Source of the DNA: Acidobacteriota bacterium | GTDB lineage: Bacteria > Acidobacteriota > Blastocatellia > Chloracidobacteriales > Chloracidobacteriaceae | Direction: 5' to 3' | DNA length: 64,000 nucleotides | Assembly (NCBI GenBank): GCA_016208495.1 | Contig: JACQXX010000109.1 | Coordinates: 80,328 to 144,327 of the forward strand | Notes under the pieces: generated by a model | Database searches by the model: none | What the model saw: only the letters and a program-made list of their open reading frames with translations | Told to the model about the DNA's origin: nothing | Made by a program: the position numbers and the translations under genes | Part shown: positions 1-9,919 of the stretch, one piece after another | Layout: each line of letters starts with the position of its first letter | Numbering within the stretch: position 1 is the stretch's first letter

Positions 1-3000
1 GTCATCACATCCTTCACGTAAAAACCGTTCCTGTTCATGGTCAAAGGCTGATGCGGTGAGAGCAATAATCACTGGCTTCCACGAGTGATTTTCGCCTGGA
101 TTCTGAGCGCGGATGTGCTGGGTCGCTTCCAACCCATCCATCACCGGCATTCGCATATCCATCCAAATCAAATCAGGTTTCCACGAGGCAGCCAGCGCCA
201 CGGCTTCGGCGCCGTCCGAAGACTCCCGAACCTGAAAGCCAACTGATTGGAGCAACCGCGTGAGGAGTAACCGGTTCTCTTCCGTATCGTCCGCCACCAG
301 GATTCGCCACGCGGATTGATTCGGTACCAGTCCAATGACTTCCCGATGCACTTCTTTTGCTTCGGCCTGGGTGGCGACCTGAAGCCTCACGTCAAATTGG
401 AAGGTGGTCCCCTGGCCGAGGGTACTTGAAACCCGAATGTCACCACCCATCAGGCGCACAAAATCACGGCTGATGACCAGCCCCAATCCAGTTCCCTCCT
501 GCATTTTGCGACCACTCTCGGTTTGGACAAACGCTTCAAACAGCCGGACACAATCTGACTCTGAAATGCCACAGCCGGTATCACGAATTTCAAAGTGGAG
601 TTGCCCCGACTGGTCGCCATAACTTTTCCAGGTGGCAGTCAGCGTGATCGAACCCTGACTGGTAAATTTCACCGCGTTGCCAAGCAGGTTGACCAATACT
701 TGTCGGAGTTTTCCTTCATCTCCAGAAACAATCGTCGGAAGGTTGGGGGCAAGCACAAAGTTCAAGGTCAGTTCTTTGGCTTCAGCCCGAATTTGGATCA
801 TGTCGCGGACTGACCGCAAAAGTTGGGACAGGTCAAATGTTGTTTCAACCAGGGTGATTTTCCCGGCTTCAATCTTGGCAATCGAGAGCACATCATTGAT
901 GAGACCCAGCAAGTGTTGACCACTCCGGGAGATAATCCCGAGTGATTCCCGATGAATGGCCGGCAAACTTGTGTCACGATCCATCAACTGAACAAATCCA
1001 AGAATCGCATTGAGCGGGGTGCGCAATTCGTGGCTCATATTGGCCAGAAAAACGCTTTTGGCACGATTGGCTTCAAGGGCACGGTGCTCAGAATCGCGCA
1101 ACTCCTCGACCGTTTGCGCAAGCTGGCTGGTTCGTTCGGCAATCTTGGCTTGAAGGAGTTCATTGCGACGCCGGAGCGTTCGCAACCGATACCGGAATAT
1201 CCCATAGCCCCCGAAAATCAGGGTCAGGGTATACCCAAGAAACGCCCACCACGTAAGCCACGGCGCCCGACGGATGGTAAACGACATCCCCACTGGGCCA
1301 GAGACATTGCCAAATACATCACGCCCCCAAACTTTGAACCGGTAACTGCCTGGCGGGAGGCTGATGTAGTCACGACTAAATTCCCTGGTCCAGGCCGAAG
1401 GATTTGGATCAAGTTCTTCAATCTGGGTGCGATATCGGATTTCGTCTTCCCGAAAAAAGCTCAGGAGGGCGAACTCAAACTGAATATGGTTCTCGTCATA
1501 AGCCAGCACCTCACCTTCCGTGAGCGCCCGCCCCTGATCAGGCAACATTGCCCGCTGGATCAACAAGGGTTTTTGGATCTGATTGGTCACTTCTCTGGCC
1601 GGGTCTAAAACCGCCACCCCAGCAATTGTCCCAACCCAAATCCTGCCGCGATGGTCAACGGTTGACGCCCCGGTGTTGCATTCATTGCTGGGAAGACCGT
1701 CATCGGTGGTGTAGGTATAGATGTGAAATTCAGACTCGTCGTCAGCAGTCGGCGTACGTGGGGTTAATCGTGCAACCCCTTTGTTGGTACATAAATACAG
1801 CCGATGTTGTGCATCTTCCTCAATCCGGTAAATGGTGTTATTGGGCAGTGCCGGAGTGGATGTGGTGGAAAGATATGACCATTTCGGGGTTGGTGAATCA
1901 AGCGACAACCGGGCCACGCCCAGATTGGTGCCAACCCAGAGACTGCGCTCACCGGTCAGGGTCCGGTACTCGTGCAATGAAAGCACCTGGTTCCCCGGCA
2001 ATCCGGACCGGGCATCAAAAATATCGGTAATCTGCCCCTGGGCAATCCGGACGAGTCCTTGTCTGGTCCCTGCCCACAGAACCGTTCCGTGCGGAGAAGC
2101 AGTCTCCAAAATGGCATGGATGTTCTTGTCGGGCAGCTTCCAGGCTGGTTTGGTCGGAACAATCACCCCGTTTTGCAAGCCAAAAAGACCTTCCTCAGTT
2201 CCCAACCACAAGGCCGGCGTGCCATCCGGCGCCCGGGTCGAGTTGATGCACCAGATTGACACCGACTGACTCTCTCCCAGCACGGGAAATACCGTCCATT
2301 GCCCATCCTTAAACCGGCAGAGCTTTAAATGGTCCGTTCCAACCCAAAGTACGGACCGGCCATCCGGGTCCCGAGTTTCGCAAAACGAGCGAATCCCGGC
2401 ATCCAGCGCCCAATTGGTTTCATTGAAATAGGTCCAGGTGCCATCGGGGTTCAGACGGGAAAAGCCTTTTGTGTTGGACCCCAGCCAAACCATATCCGCC
2501 CCTGTTTTCTGTTGGGTAACCAGCAGACTGTAGGTCGAATTTTCCGGCAGTCCACTGGCTTTATCGAACCGCATCCAGGTGCCGAGTTGCCATTGAAGAA
2601 TCCCCAGACCCGCAGTCCCTGCCCAAACCGAAACCGTTCCATTCGGTCCCGGCATCTGGGCCAGACACCAGATGAGGAGATCTGGAACCCCCTGCCGCTC
2701 CCCCCAGTGAAGCCAACGTTTCTCCACCAGACACTTCAATCCCCCGGCGTTCCCCACCCAGAGGACCGGTTCTCCTGCCGGGGATTGGGTTTCGAGGAGG
2801 CAATGGGCTCCGCCACCGATGCTCAGTGGCGTTCCAGCCAGCGACTTCCAGTTGCTTTCGTTAAAGACCAGCAGGTCACTCGTAAAGGTCCCGGCAACCA
2901 GTCGGGGCTGACCGTCGAGGGCGGTGGTTTCAAGCAGACAGGTCACCCCTTCGGAAGGAAGCCCATGGTGCTGGTCATAAACGGTCCAGACACCATCCCG

Positions 3001-3657
3001 CCACCGGGCAATGCCAGCCCTGGGGCAACCAACCCAAATTTCCCGGTGGCCATCCGGCGCCGTTCGTTCCAGCAGGCTGGAAATTTCAGCCCTGGGATTG
3101 GCGGAAAAAGGAATTTCGGCTTGCCACCGCTGGCCAGTCCACCGGGCCAGCCCACGCCAGGTCCCCACCCACAGATCCCACCTACCCTGCCCGTTACTGA
3201 TTTCTTTTACACAGCGAATCTCGTTGTCCGGCAAACCATCAGTTTTGGTAAAGCACCGCCACTGTCCCCGATCAAGGTGTGCCAGTCCTTCATGGGTGCC
3301 GACCCAGAGACTGCCGTCCGATGCCGCCATCAGACAATGAATCCAGTTGGTTTTTAATTCTTTCGGGAGATTGACCACCATCCATGACCGACCATCATAG
3401 CGGGCCACCCCGTCCTTGGTACCAGCCCACAAATACCCTTCGCGGTCAAAAACAAGGGAGGTGATGGCATTTTGCGGCAAACCCTCTTTATCGGTGAAGA
3501 TACGGATATTTGGCCGCCCATAATCCATTGGGTCACTGGTCACAGACGCGCTTGAAGCCGCATGAAGAAGCGGCGTCGGGGACTGGGAAACAGCGGCAAG
3601 AGGTAGGGAGAAAAAAAGGAAAAGAAGAACTGTTGAAATCCACCTGACAGGCAACAT
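1..3657 (-). CDS. Hybrid sensor histidine kinase with two-component-regulator propeller (3' end outside window)
   Basis: The frame is open from an ATG at 3657 to the window edge, 1219 codons, with no frameshift. The start is followed by a signal-peptide-like stretch (STVLLFLFFSLPLAAVSQ). Residues about 45-790 carry repeated propeller motifs such as GLPQNAITSLVFDREGYLWA and LWVGTHEGLA, typical of periplasmic two-component regulator propellers followed by a Y_Y_Y domain. One membrane helix lies near residue 810. The H-box (MSHELRTP) is near 872, the N-box (NLLGNAVKF) near 995, GTGLGL near 1060, and a receiver with phosphoacceptor Asp in WMDMRMP near 1164. It probably senses an extracellular ligand and relays phosphate to its own receiver. 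The ligand cannot be read from sequence. A further output domain may lie beyond the edge. Confidence 0.93.
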   Translation of the reverse strand, partial: MLPVRWISTVLLFLFFSLPLAAVSQSPTPLLHAASSASVTSDPMDYGRPNIRIFTDKEGLPQNAITSLVFDREGYLWAGTKDGVARYDGRSWMVVNLPKELKTNWIHCLMAASDGSLWVGTHEGLAHLDRGQWRCFTKTDGLPDNEIRCVKEISNGQGRWDLWVGTWRGLARWTGQRWQAEIPFSANPRAEISSLLERTAPDGHREIWVGCPRAGIARWRDGVWTVYDQHHGLPSEGVTCLLETTALDGQPRLVAGTFTSDLLVFNESNWKSLAGTPLSIGGGAHCLLETQSPAGEPVLWVGNAGGLKCLVEKRWLHWGERQGVPDLLIWCLAQMPGPNGTVSVWAGTAGLGILQWQLGTWMRFDKASGLPENSTYSLLVTQQKTGADMVWLGSNTKGFSRLNPDGTWTYFNETNWALDAGIRSFCETRDPDGRSVLWVGTDHLKLCRFKDGQWTVFPVLGESQSVSIWCINSTRAPDGTPALWLGTEEGLFGLQNGVIVPTKPAWKLPDKNIHAILETASPHGTVLWAGTRQGLVRIAQGQITDIFDARSGLPGNQVLSLHEYRTLTGERSLWVGTNLGVARLSLDSPTPKWSYLSTTSTPALPNNTIYRIEEDAQHRLYLCTNKGVARLTPRTPTADDESEFHIYTYTTDDGLPSNECNTGASTVDHRGRIWVGTIAGVAVLDPAREVTNQIQKPLLIQRAMLPDQGRALTEGEVLAYDENHIQFEFALLSFFREDEIRYRTQIEELDPNPSAWTREFSRDYISLPPGSYRFKVWGRDVFGNVSGPVGMSFTIRRAPWLTWWAFLGYTLTLIFGGYGIFRYRLRTLRRRNELLQAKIAERTSQLAQTVEELRDSEHRALEANRAKSVFLANMSHELRTPLNAILGFVQLMDRDTSLPAIHRESLGIISRSGQHLLGLINDVLSIAKIEAGKITLVETTFDLSQLLRSVRDMIQIRAEAKELTLNFVLAPNLPTIVSGDEGKLRQVLVNLLGNAVKFTSQGSITLTATWKSYGDQSGQLHFEIRDTGCGISESDCVRLFEAFVQTESGRKMQEGTGLGLVISRDFVRLMGGDIRVSSTLGQGTTFQFDVRLQVATQAEAKEVHREVIGLVPNQSAWRILVADDTEENRLLLTRLLQSVGFQVRESSDGAEAVALAASWKPDLIWMDMRMPVMDGLEATQHIRAQNPGENHSWKPVIIALTASAFDHEQERFLREGCDD

Positions 3658-3791
3658 ACAGCACACAATGTAACTGTAGGACCGTCAATGAGTAAAGAGT
3701 TTCGAAAAGCGTTCCATTTTCGACCGACAGGGTGGTTGAGGATGAGCAGGATTGAATTCAGTGAGCGGAAGAGCACTACAATTCCTTTGAA

Positions 3792-3838
3792 CCCAAAAAC
3801 CAAACCGGCTGGCGGATTTAAGATTCGCCAGCCGGTTT
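3792..3838 (-). terminator. Rho-independent terminator of the retropepsin operon
   Basis: A 13-bp perfect stem (AAACCGGCTGGCG at 3802-3814 with CGCCAGCCGGTTT at 3826-3838) lies directly after the minus-strand stop at 3845. A short U-rich tract (GGTTTTTGG) follows in the minus-strand sense. It separates this operon from the kinase gene that starts at 3657. Confidence 0.8.
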
Positions 3839-3844
3839 GAACTT

Positions 3845-4261
3845 TCATTCTGGATCCTCATTGTAATCAGACAGGTAAAGCAACCCGTCATATTCAATAA
3901 GGCCGATCCGGAATTTCTCTAAAAACCCTTGTCGTCCAAGTAAGGATCGTGGAAATCCAGGATGTTTGACAAAATACACTGTTGTCTCAAAATTCAAATC
4001 AAACATCGAAACTTGGATCCAATGACCGTAGGCTTCAGAGATTGAATGAGCACTTCCAAAAGTCCTTAATTCTCCACTTTCGATATCAATCTCCAAATCC
4101 TCACCAACTTCTCTTGGGAAAATACAACTGGAAGCACCTGTATCTAATTTCCCATCAACTTCAACCTGTTTTGATCCAAATGTAAGTTTCAAAGGAATTG
4201 TGATTTCCCGATTCCCATTGCCATACTCATAGCGAATTGAGAAAGAAAGCTGGTAACCCAT
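3845..4261 (-). CDS. Retropepsin-like aspartic protease
   Basis: A 138-residue protein of the single-domain clan AA type. The catalytic motif is DTGASSCIF, with Asp near residue 40 after a short beta-rich stretch. The C-terminal family signature LLGRQGFLEKF is near residue 108. No signal peptide or membrane segment is seen, so a cytoplasmic homodimer is expected by analogy with retropepsins. The ATG follows the stop of the 505-residue gene after a single base, which implies translational coupling. A terminator follows. Substrate is unknown. The tight pairing with a DUF5678-like protein suggests a functional couple, but that is inference. The fold assignment is fairly sure; activity is not shown. 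Confidence 0.85.
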   Translation of the reverse strand: MGYQLSFSIRYEYGNGNREITIPLKLTFGSKQVEVDGKLDTGASSCIFPREVGEDLEIDIESGELRTFGSAHSISEAYGHWIQVSMFDLNFETTVYFVKHPGFPRSLLGRQGFLEKFRIGLIEYDGLLYLSDYNEDPE

Positions 4262-4262
4262 T

Positions 4263-5780
4263 TCAAACTACTTTTACCTCACTTTTTTCCGCAACTGGCT
4301 CAATGTAGAAAATTTGTGGAAGCCGTTGACCTTTTGCTCTCGCAATTTGCAAAACTTCACGAAGGTCACGCCCATGGCTGACCAGTATTCCTTCTGAAAG
4401 TGAGACCCACTCTCCAAGGTAGCGGGCTCGATTTCTTTTTAACCAGGTTCGATTACAGGCCCAGCGAAAAGCCGAAGCAAACCGTTGCTCTTCCTGGGAA
4501 AGCCAATTATCTGGATTGTCTGTATTTTCAGATACAATTTCACCAGTTTTTTGGTCAATAAAAATGAAAATCCAACCAGCTTTGCCTCTAAAATCAACGT
4601 CGGGAAGCTCAATGCGAACTTTCCAAACCGATTTTTCAGGAACTTTCTGGACTGCTTGCATCAGAACTGAGGTCTTGCCTGCATACCGTCGGTGGACTGA
4701 GTTTAATGCAAGTTCCATGGCTTCAAAGCGGGAGACCATTCCCCAGATCGGTTCAGTAACCCATTGCACAATCTCTTCAGGTTCTTTGGCGGTCAATTCT
4801 TGATGGAATTCTTGAAATTCACTCTCTCGATCAACCTCATTTTTAACAATGAAATTCACTCTTGCGTTGTGACACTTGATTTTCACGGTTACTGGACCCG
4901 GTTGTTGCTGAGCCACTCTGACTTCTTCACGGTTAATGATTTCCCCCAGTGGGATAAAGATTAAAACCTGCATCGTTGAGAGCTTTTGTCCAAAAAGCCA
5001 AATCCCATCCGTCACAATACTGATCGCTCCCTCTTTGGATCCAGAGATTGCTTCAACATCAATAAAAACTGGCGTTTTAGAGGTAGCACTTACGGTATCA
5101 ACCTCATCTATGACAACGTTCCTCAGCAAACCACGAAACACTCGATCCAACTCATCAAGCATTTCAGATGTAACTGAGTATGGAATTGAGATGGTGACAT
5201 CCAGGGTTTTCTCAACGAATTGCACCTTGCGATAAAACCGACCAAGTATTTGGATTGAACTTCGCCATTCTTCCGATGAAGCAGGTGTTTGACATTCAAT
5301 CAGCGTCTGCTGGTGTTCTGTGTTCAAATGAAATCGGTTTGCCTTCATCAATAGCCAGGCCAGCCGGGTAAAATGAATTCCGGCTTGAGTCGAACCGCCT
5401 TTCATTGAAAAACGAACTTGATTTGAACTGGCCATTTGAATATTGGGAGTTATTGAACCACGCCATTCAATGTTGGGCCATTCATCTTCTAACTCAATCA
5501 GGAACTGAACTTCTTGATTGACCGCTCGACTTGAGATTTTTTGAATTCGAAGCTGAATCGGAGTTTCAGGAATTACAAACCATCCGTTTTGCAAAAGCTG
5601 CGTAACACCTTGAACTTTCAAATCAATTGTTTGGGGAAAGAGAAAAATGCTTTCACCAAATTCGATTTCTGAATCTATCGGCACTGTCTTCACGTGGCTT
5701 TCGCCAAAATCCAATTCCACACCAGGAAAAATGATTGCAATGGGAGGAACAAGATCAGGGCTAATTTCAGTCATTTGCAT
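4263..5780 (-). CDS. 505-residue protein with DUF5678-like C-terminal motif, partner of the retropepsin
   Basis: I do not recognise the whole protein. The last 55 residues (YLGEWVSLSEGILVSHGRDL, then a conserved Ala-Arg and a Pro) resemble the small DUF5678 family, which I recall beside aspartic-protease genes. Just before it, around residues 395-425, WKVRIELP and GWIFIFIDQKTGEI look like a PepSY-type strand pattern. The N-terminal 350 residues are beta-rich and contain no motif I know. There is no signal peptide. The start has GAGG seven bases upstream. It lies 56 bases after the Ig-repeat gene and one base before the retropepsin gene, so it is the middle gene of an apparent operon. Codon use is more AT-rich than in neighbouring genes. 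Confidence 0.7.
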   Translation of the reverse strand: MQMTEISPDLVPPIAIIFPGVELDFGESHVKTVPIDSEIEFGESIFLFPQTIDLKVQGVTQLLQNGWFVIPETPIQLRIQKISSRAVNQEVQFLIELEDEWPNIEWRGSITPNIQMASSNQVRFSMKGGSTQAGIHFTRLAWLLMKANRFHLNTEHQQTLIECQTPASSEEWRSSIQILGRFYRKVQFVEKTLDVTISIPYSVTSEMLDELDRVFRGLLRNVVIDEVDTVSATSKTPVFIDVEAISGSKEGAISIVTDGIWLFGQKLSTMQVLIFIPLGEIINREEVRVAQQQPGPVTVKIKCHNARVNFIVKNEVDRESEFQEFHQELTAKEPEEIVQWVTEPIWGMVSRFEAMELALNSVHRRYAGKTSVLMQAVQKVPEKSVWKVRIELPDVDFRGKAGWIFIFIDQKTGEIVSENTDNPDNWLSQEEQRFASAFRWACNRTWLKRNRARYLGEWVSLSEGILVSHGRDLREVLQIARAKGQRLPQIFYIEPVAEKSEVKVV

Positions 5781-5836
5781 ACTTTAACCTCATTAACCAA
5801 TGCTACCCCATTTGACGGTTCATCACCTACTTATCT

Positions 5837-8800
5837 TTACTTCCCAATCATCACGGTTACCTCAGCCGTTTCAATATTTCCAGCATCGTCGCGCCCGGTA
5901 AAAACAAAGGTATAGGTCCCTTCCGGTGCCGTTGACTTAACCGAGTAGCCAAACCCAACCGCCGAACCCGTGGTAGTTAACTGGGTTGGAGTAAATTTCA
6001 GCCCGGTTTTCTTCAGCAGGGATTTATCCGGTGCCGAAACCAGAATATTGCCCTGAAAGCCTCCAATCCGATTGATTGTCACTGCTAAAACGCCTTTATC
6101 CTTTCGCTTCAAGTTCAATTCAGGTGGGTCAATGCTGAGCGTAAACCCAGGGCGAATCACTTCAATCGGCACCTCCACCGTCTGTACCAGATCTGCAAAC
6201 GTGCCGGTGATGGTGACGGTAATCGTTGAGGGTTCAGCATTCGAAGGCGCACTGATGGTCAGGGTCGTCACACCACCTGGTGCCACCTGGTGCGTTCCAA
6301 GCTGCGCGCTGACGAACTCATCAGACGACTCAACGCTCAGGTTCACTGGCTGCTGGAAACCGCCAATCCCCTGAACTCCAACTTGCAAGGTGGTTGATTG
6401 CCCAATCACGACTGATCCTTCACCTGGATTGACCACCAGGGCAAACTCACCCGCCACCGTAATTTCAACCGAAACAATCAAGGTATGCGCGATGTCTTCA
6501 TAGGTGCCCGTCACCACCAGATCATAAGTTCCCGGCGGAGTATTCAGACTGGTATTGACCAGCAGCGAAGCCGACTGCCCCGGCAGAGCAAATCCAGTTG
6601 GAAAAGCCACCGCAACCTGGGTGGTCGGCGATTCAACACTGAGCGTCACCGGGCGGTCAAATCCATTGAATCCCTCGACTTGAATTGAAAAATTCCCGGC
6701 ACCACCTTGAGGAATCATCAGTACTTCCGGATCCGCCACAAGCCCAAAATCCGGCGGTTCAGGCGGCGCCGTGATGGAAAAGTTCGCCGGGCTGGTGCCG
6801 CTTCCGGCATTGAGTTCGACATCAAATGCCGTCACCCGAATCCGCCCCTGAGTTGTTTCCGCCGCCGGGACCGTCCAGGCAAAACTTTGAGCCGACCCAA
6901 ATACCCCGGCGGCCACGGCAATGTCATAACTTTTCCCGCCGTTGGTTGAAAGGGCAATATCGTGCTTGATGACCTCGGTGTCATCAGTGGATGTCCAGGT
7001 AATTTCAAAAAACGAGCCTGGAACAACTTGTTCGCCACCTTTGGGAGCAGTGACGGTGACGGTTGGGGGTTTTCCATCCGGCACCCGATCTGCCAGTACC
7101 GTGTAGGTCTGGCGTCCAGTACACCCAATCGTATCCTGCACCCGCAGTGTAAAAGTGAAACTCCCTCGGGTTGTTGGACGCCCTGAAAATTCACCGGCCT
7201 GGGAAAAACTGACGCCGGTGGGAAGGGTTCCCTCCACCAGTTCAAACCGGTAGGGCGCGGTGCCGCCAGTCCCGGTCAATTTGACCTGATATGGTCTTCC
7301 AAGCGCGGCAGTGGGGAGCGACCCAGGGCTGATGCCCAATTTTGGGCAGCCTGGAATCCCAACGGTGATCGAATATGTTTGACGCGTCCGGCAGCCCAGG
7401 TCATCAATCACCTGGATGGTAAATGTGGAAATGCCGTCCACGACGGGTACGCCAGAAATTGTCCCGCTTTGTGACAGCGTCAACCCAGACGGCAAACGTC
7501 CCTCAATAATCGAGAAGGTATAGGGCGCCGAGCCGCCGACCACGCCGAAGACTTGCTGGTATGGATCGCCTGCCGTTCCATTCTGCAAAGTTGCCGGGTT
7601 GAGTGAAAACGGCTGGCAGCCACCTGGAATGACCGTCACCGTCAAGGTTTGATTCAAAGTACAATTGCTGGCGTCAGTCACCAGAATCGTGAAGGTAAAA
7701 TCCCCGGCCAATGTCGCGGTACCAAATAAAACCCCATCTGTCGTCAGGGTAACGCCTTCTGGCAAAACACCATCCGTCACCTGGAAGAAGTATGGCGCGG
7801 TGCCTCCACTGGCCGTCAGGGTTTGATTGTACACCTGGAATTCCTGGCCTAATGGCAACAGCGTTGGGCTGAGTTTAATGGTCGAACATCCTCCGCCGGG
7901 TTCATCAATCACAATCGTGTAACTGAGGCTACCAGAACAACTGTTTGAATCAGTTGCGGCCAAAACAAATGAATAACTTCCTGCTGTTGTTGGAGTTCCG
8001 GAGAAGGTTCCAGTTGGTGAGAGCACAATTCCCGGCGGAATTTCTCCGCTAATCACACCAAACGCATAGGAACCATTGCCACCTGAAGCGACCACCGTCT
8101 GGTTATATGCCGTTCCAACCACCCCGTTCGGTAAGACTGATGGATTGAGGCTGATTGTACCGCATCCCCCCGAACCAGTAATCGCCACCGTGTAGGTTCG
8201 CTGCCCGGTGCAGCCATTCGTGTCAGTTGCACCAACCGTACAGGTAAAGCTCCCAGCAGTTGACGGTGTGCCGGAAAGAGTGCCGCTTGAATTCAGGGTC
8301 AATCCCGGCGGAAGACTGCCTGATAAAACCGCAAACGTATAAGGAGCACTTCCCCCTGTGGCACTGATCGTCTGGTTGTAAGCCGTTCCAATCGTCCCCC
8401 CCGGTAACGAAGTGGGATTGACAGTGATCGTCGGGCATTCAAGTCCATCAACCTTGAGCGCATAACTCGGCGTCACGACACACCCATTGCCGTCAATCAC
8501 GCGAATGGTGAAATTTGCGGTTCCCGATACCGTTGGAACTCCGGAAATCGTGCCGCTGCTTGATAACGTGACGCCGGTCGGGAGTGAACCTGACAACAGT
8601 GAAAAGGCGTACGGCGACTGCCCGCCGCTGGCAGTGAGAACCTGGTTGTAATTTGTTCCAACCATTGCATTTGGTAGGGTTGACGGCGTAACGGTGATCG
8701 TTGGACAAGGGACGGCATCAATCGTCAGCGTATACGTCCGACTGCTGCTGCATTCGTTGGCATCAGTCGCTCGCACAGTGAAACTAAATGAATTGGGCAC

Positions 8801-9622
8801 GGTCGGTGTTCCGGTAATCGCCCCCGCACTTGAAAGCGATAACCCGGTTGGCAAACTGCCCGAGGTCACCGAAAAGGCGTATGGCGACTGTCCCCCAGTA
8901 GCACTGATCGTCTGACTATACGTCGTTCCCACCGTACCATTTGGCAGCGTTGTTGGACTGATCGAAATTGCGGGGCAGCCGCCGCCATCTGAAATGGTCA
9001 ATGTGCCAGGAGTAGTGGTAAACGGGATTTCATTTCCACCATCATTCAGAGCCTGGGTAAACCGAGTCGCAAATGGGTTATCAGCTGAGGCATCCAGCGG
9101 ATAAGAACCAGTCGGCGCAGTTGGTCGAATGGGCACGGTGACGGTGCAAAAAATACCCGTCCCGCTGTTGATCCGGGCATTATTATTGGGTGGAACCAAC
9201 TCGATTCGAATCGCACTGGCATCGCCAAGTTGAAGCGGAAAGGCAAATAAATCAGTGGATTGATAGGTATTTGGAATCAATGGTCCAGCCGTACGAGTAT
9301 ATTCGGTCACATCCACATCAACCACGGCTGGGTCCACCGGGATTTCAATTTCCACGGTTCCGGGTCTGGCGTTATTGCTTGAACCGACGGTCAAACTGAC
9401 TTCGATTTGGACTGATGTCGTTCCAGGCGTGATCGTAGGCGAATTGAAACTCACATTGACTGGCGTTTGCCGAAACATCCCGCCGCCCCGCCCCGCCGCC
9501 TTGACCTCAGTCACTGGCCGGGCTGACCACACCGAAAGCAGCGTTGCCACAATCAGGCACAAACTCACCCCAAGCCGAATCGCCACTAATCGGCGACCAT
9601 AGACAAATCCCGTGTACCCCAT
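5837..9622 (-). CDS. Large secreted Ig-like repeat protein (He_PIG type)
   Basis: A 1261-residue exported protein. An N-terminal hydrophobic signal (LGVSLCLIVATLLSV) ends near residue 40. A cohesin-like beta region follows to about 215. Then come seven consecutive repeats of about 88 residues, each opening with Cys-Pro-x-Ile/Leu and containing LPxGxxGxxYxQ, ASGGxxPY and GTPT-like turns, the pattern of putative Ig (He_PIG) domains. Cys residues recur at fixed places in each repeat. The C-terminal 400 residues hold one mixed beta domain (TWTSTDDTEVIKHDIALSTN) and three domains with GGFxxPVxLSVES motifs. The likely role is surface adhesion or a matrix scaffold. AAAGGG precedes the ATG. No sortase or PEP-CTERM tail is seen. 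Confidence 0.88.
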   Translation of the reverse strand: MGYTGFVYGRRLVAIRLGVSLCLIVATLLSVWSARPVTEVKAAGRGGGMFRQTPVNVSFNSPTITPGTTSVQIEVSLTVGSSNNARPGTVEIEIPVDPAVVDVDVTEYTRTAGPLIPNTYQSTDLFAFPLQLGDASAIRIELVPPNNNARINSGTGIFCTVTVPIRPTAPTGSYPLDASADNPFATRFTQALNDGGNEIPFTTTPGTLTISDGGGCPAISISPTTLPNGTVGTTYSQTISATGGQSPYAFSVTSGSLPTGLSLSSAGAITGTPTVPNSFSFTVRATDANECSSSRTYTLTIDAVPCPTITVTPSTLPNAMVGTNYNQVLTASGGQSPYAFSLLSGSLPTGVTLSSSGTISGVPTVSGTANFTIRVIDGNGCVVTPSYALKVDGLECPTITVNPTSLPGGTIGTAYNQTISATGGSAPYTFAVLSGSLPPGLTLNSSGTLSGTPSTAGSFTCTVGATDTNGCTGQRTYTVAITGSGGCGTISLNPSVLPNGVVGTAYNQTVVASGGNGSYAFGVISGEIPPGIVLSPTGTFSGTPTTAGSYSFVLAATDSNSCSGSLSYTIVIDEPGGGCSTIKLSPTLLPLGQEFQVYNQTLTASGGTAPYFFQVTDGVLPEGVTLTTDGVLFGTATLAGDFTFTILVTDASNCTLNQTLTVTVIPGGCQPFSLNPATLQNGTAGDPYQQVFGVVGGSAPYTFSIIEGRLPSGLTLSQSGTISGVPVVDGISTFTIQVIDDLGCRTRQTYSITVGIPGCPKLGISPGSLPTAALGRPYQVKLTGTGGTAPYRFELVEGTLPTGVSFSQAGEFSGRPTTRGSFTFTLRVQDTIGCTGRQTYTVLADRVPDGKPPTVTVTAPKGGEQVVPGSFFEITWTSTDDTEVIKHDIALSTNGGKSYDIAVAAGVFGSAQSFAWTVPAAETTQGRIRVTAFDVELNAGSGTSPANFSITAPPEPPDFGLVADPEVLMIPQGGAGNFSIQVEGFNGFDRPVTLSVESPTTQVAVAFPTGFALPGQSASLLVNTSLNTPPGTYDLVVTGTYEDIAHTLIVSVEITVAGEFALVVNPGEGSVVIGQSTTLQVGVQGIGGFQQPVNLSVESSDEFVSAQLGTHQVAPGGVTTLTISAPSNAEPSTITVTITGTFADLVQTVEVPIEVIRPGFTLSIDPPELNLKRKDKGVLAVTINRIGGFQGNILVSAPDKSLLKKTGLKFTPTQLTTTGSAVGFGYSVKSTAPEGTYTFVFTGRDDAGNIETAEVTVMIGK

Positions 9623-9762
9623 AGAAACCCTTTATGTTGGAAGATATAAGTGCGTTCGCGAACCGACATCAGAAACTGAAATGGAGGAAGGAAGAATATT
9701 CAATCTTGAGACACAAAGCAAAGTCGGGCGAACAATTACGATGACAAAATAATACCAGTTTG

Positions 9763-9788
9763 TAGTCAGTAGTCAGTAGTCAGTAGTT
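9763..9788. repeat. Heptamer array, unit AGTAGTC
   Basis: About 3.5 copies of a 7-nt unit lie in the 293-base gap 9623-9915. The gap otherwise holds an AT-rich stretch and an octamer array at its right end. The same unit recurs at 46172-46197 and, inverted, at 46401-46431. Confidence 0.9.
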
Positions 9789-9880
9789 CACTAAGTTCAT
9801 TTCATTAAATGATTTAATTGTTTTTAATACGAACACTTTGATGCAAAACACAATAACACACAGCATACACCAATTCTGAA

Positions 9881-9919
9881 CTCTCACCCTGTCACTCTCT
9901 CACCCTGTCACCTTGTCAC
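9881..9919. repeat. Octamer array (TGACAAGG/TGACAGGG class) containing a stop codon
   Basis: On the minus strand the array reads as degenerate units of TGACAAGG and TGACAGGG. The TGA stop of the glycosyltransferase gene at 9916-9918 is the first TGA of the array, so the coding region ends inside the repeat. Confidence 0.85.

Noticed and set aside
952..3357. Several plus-strand frames of 145-342 codons
   Set aside because: They lie opposite an uninterrupted hybrid-kinase gene on the minus strand and show no protein motifs.
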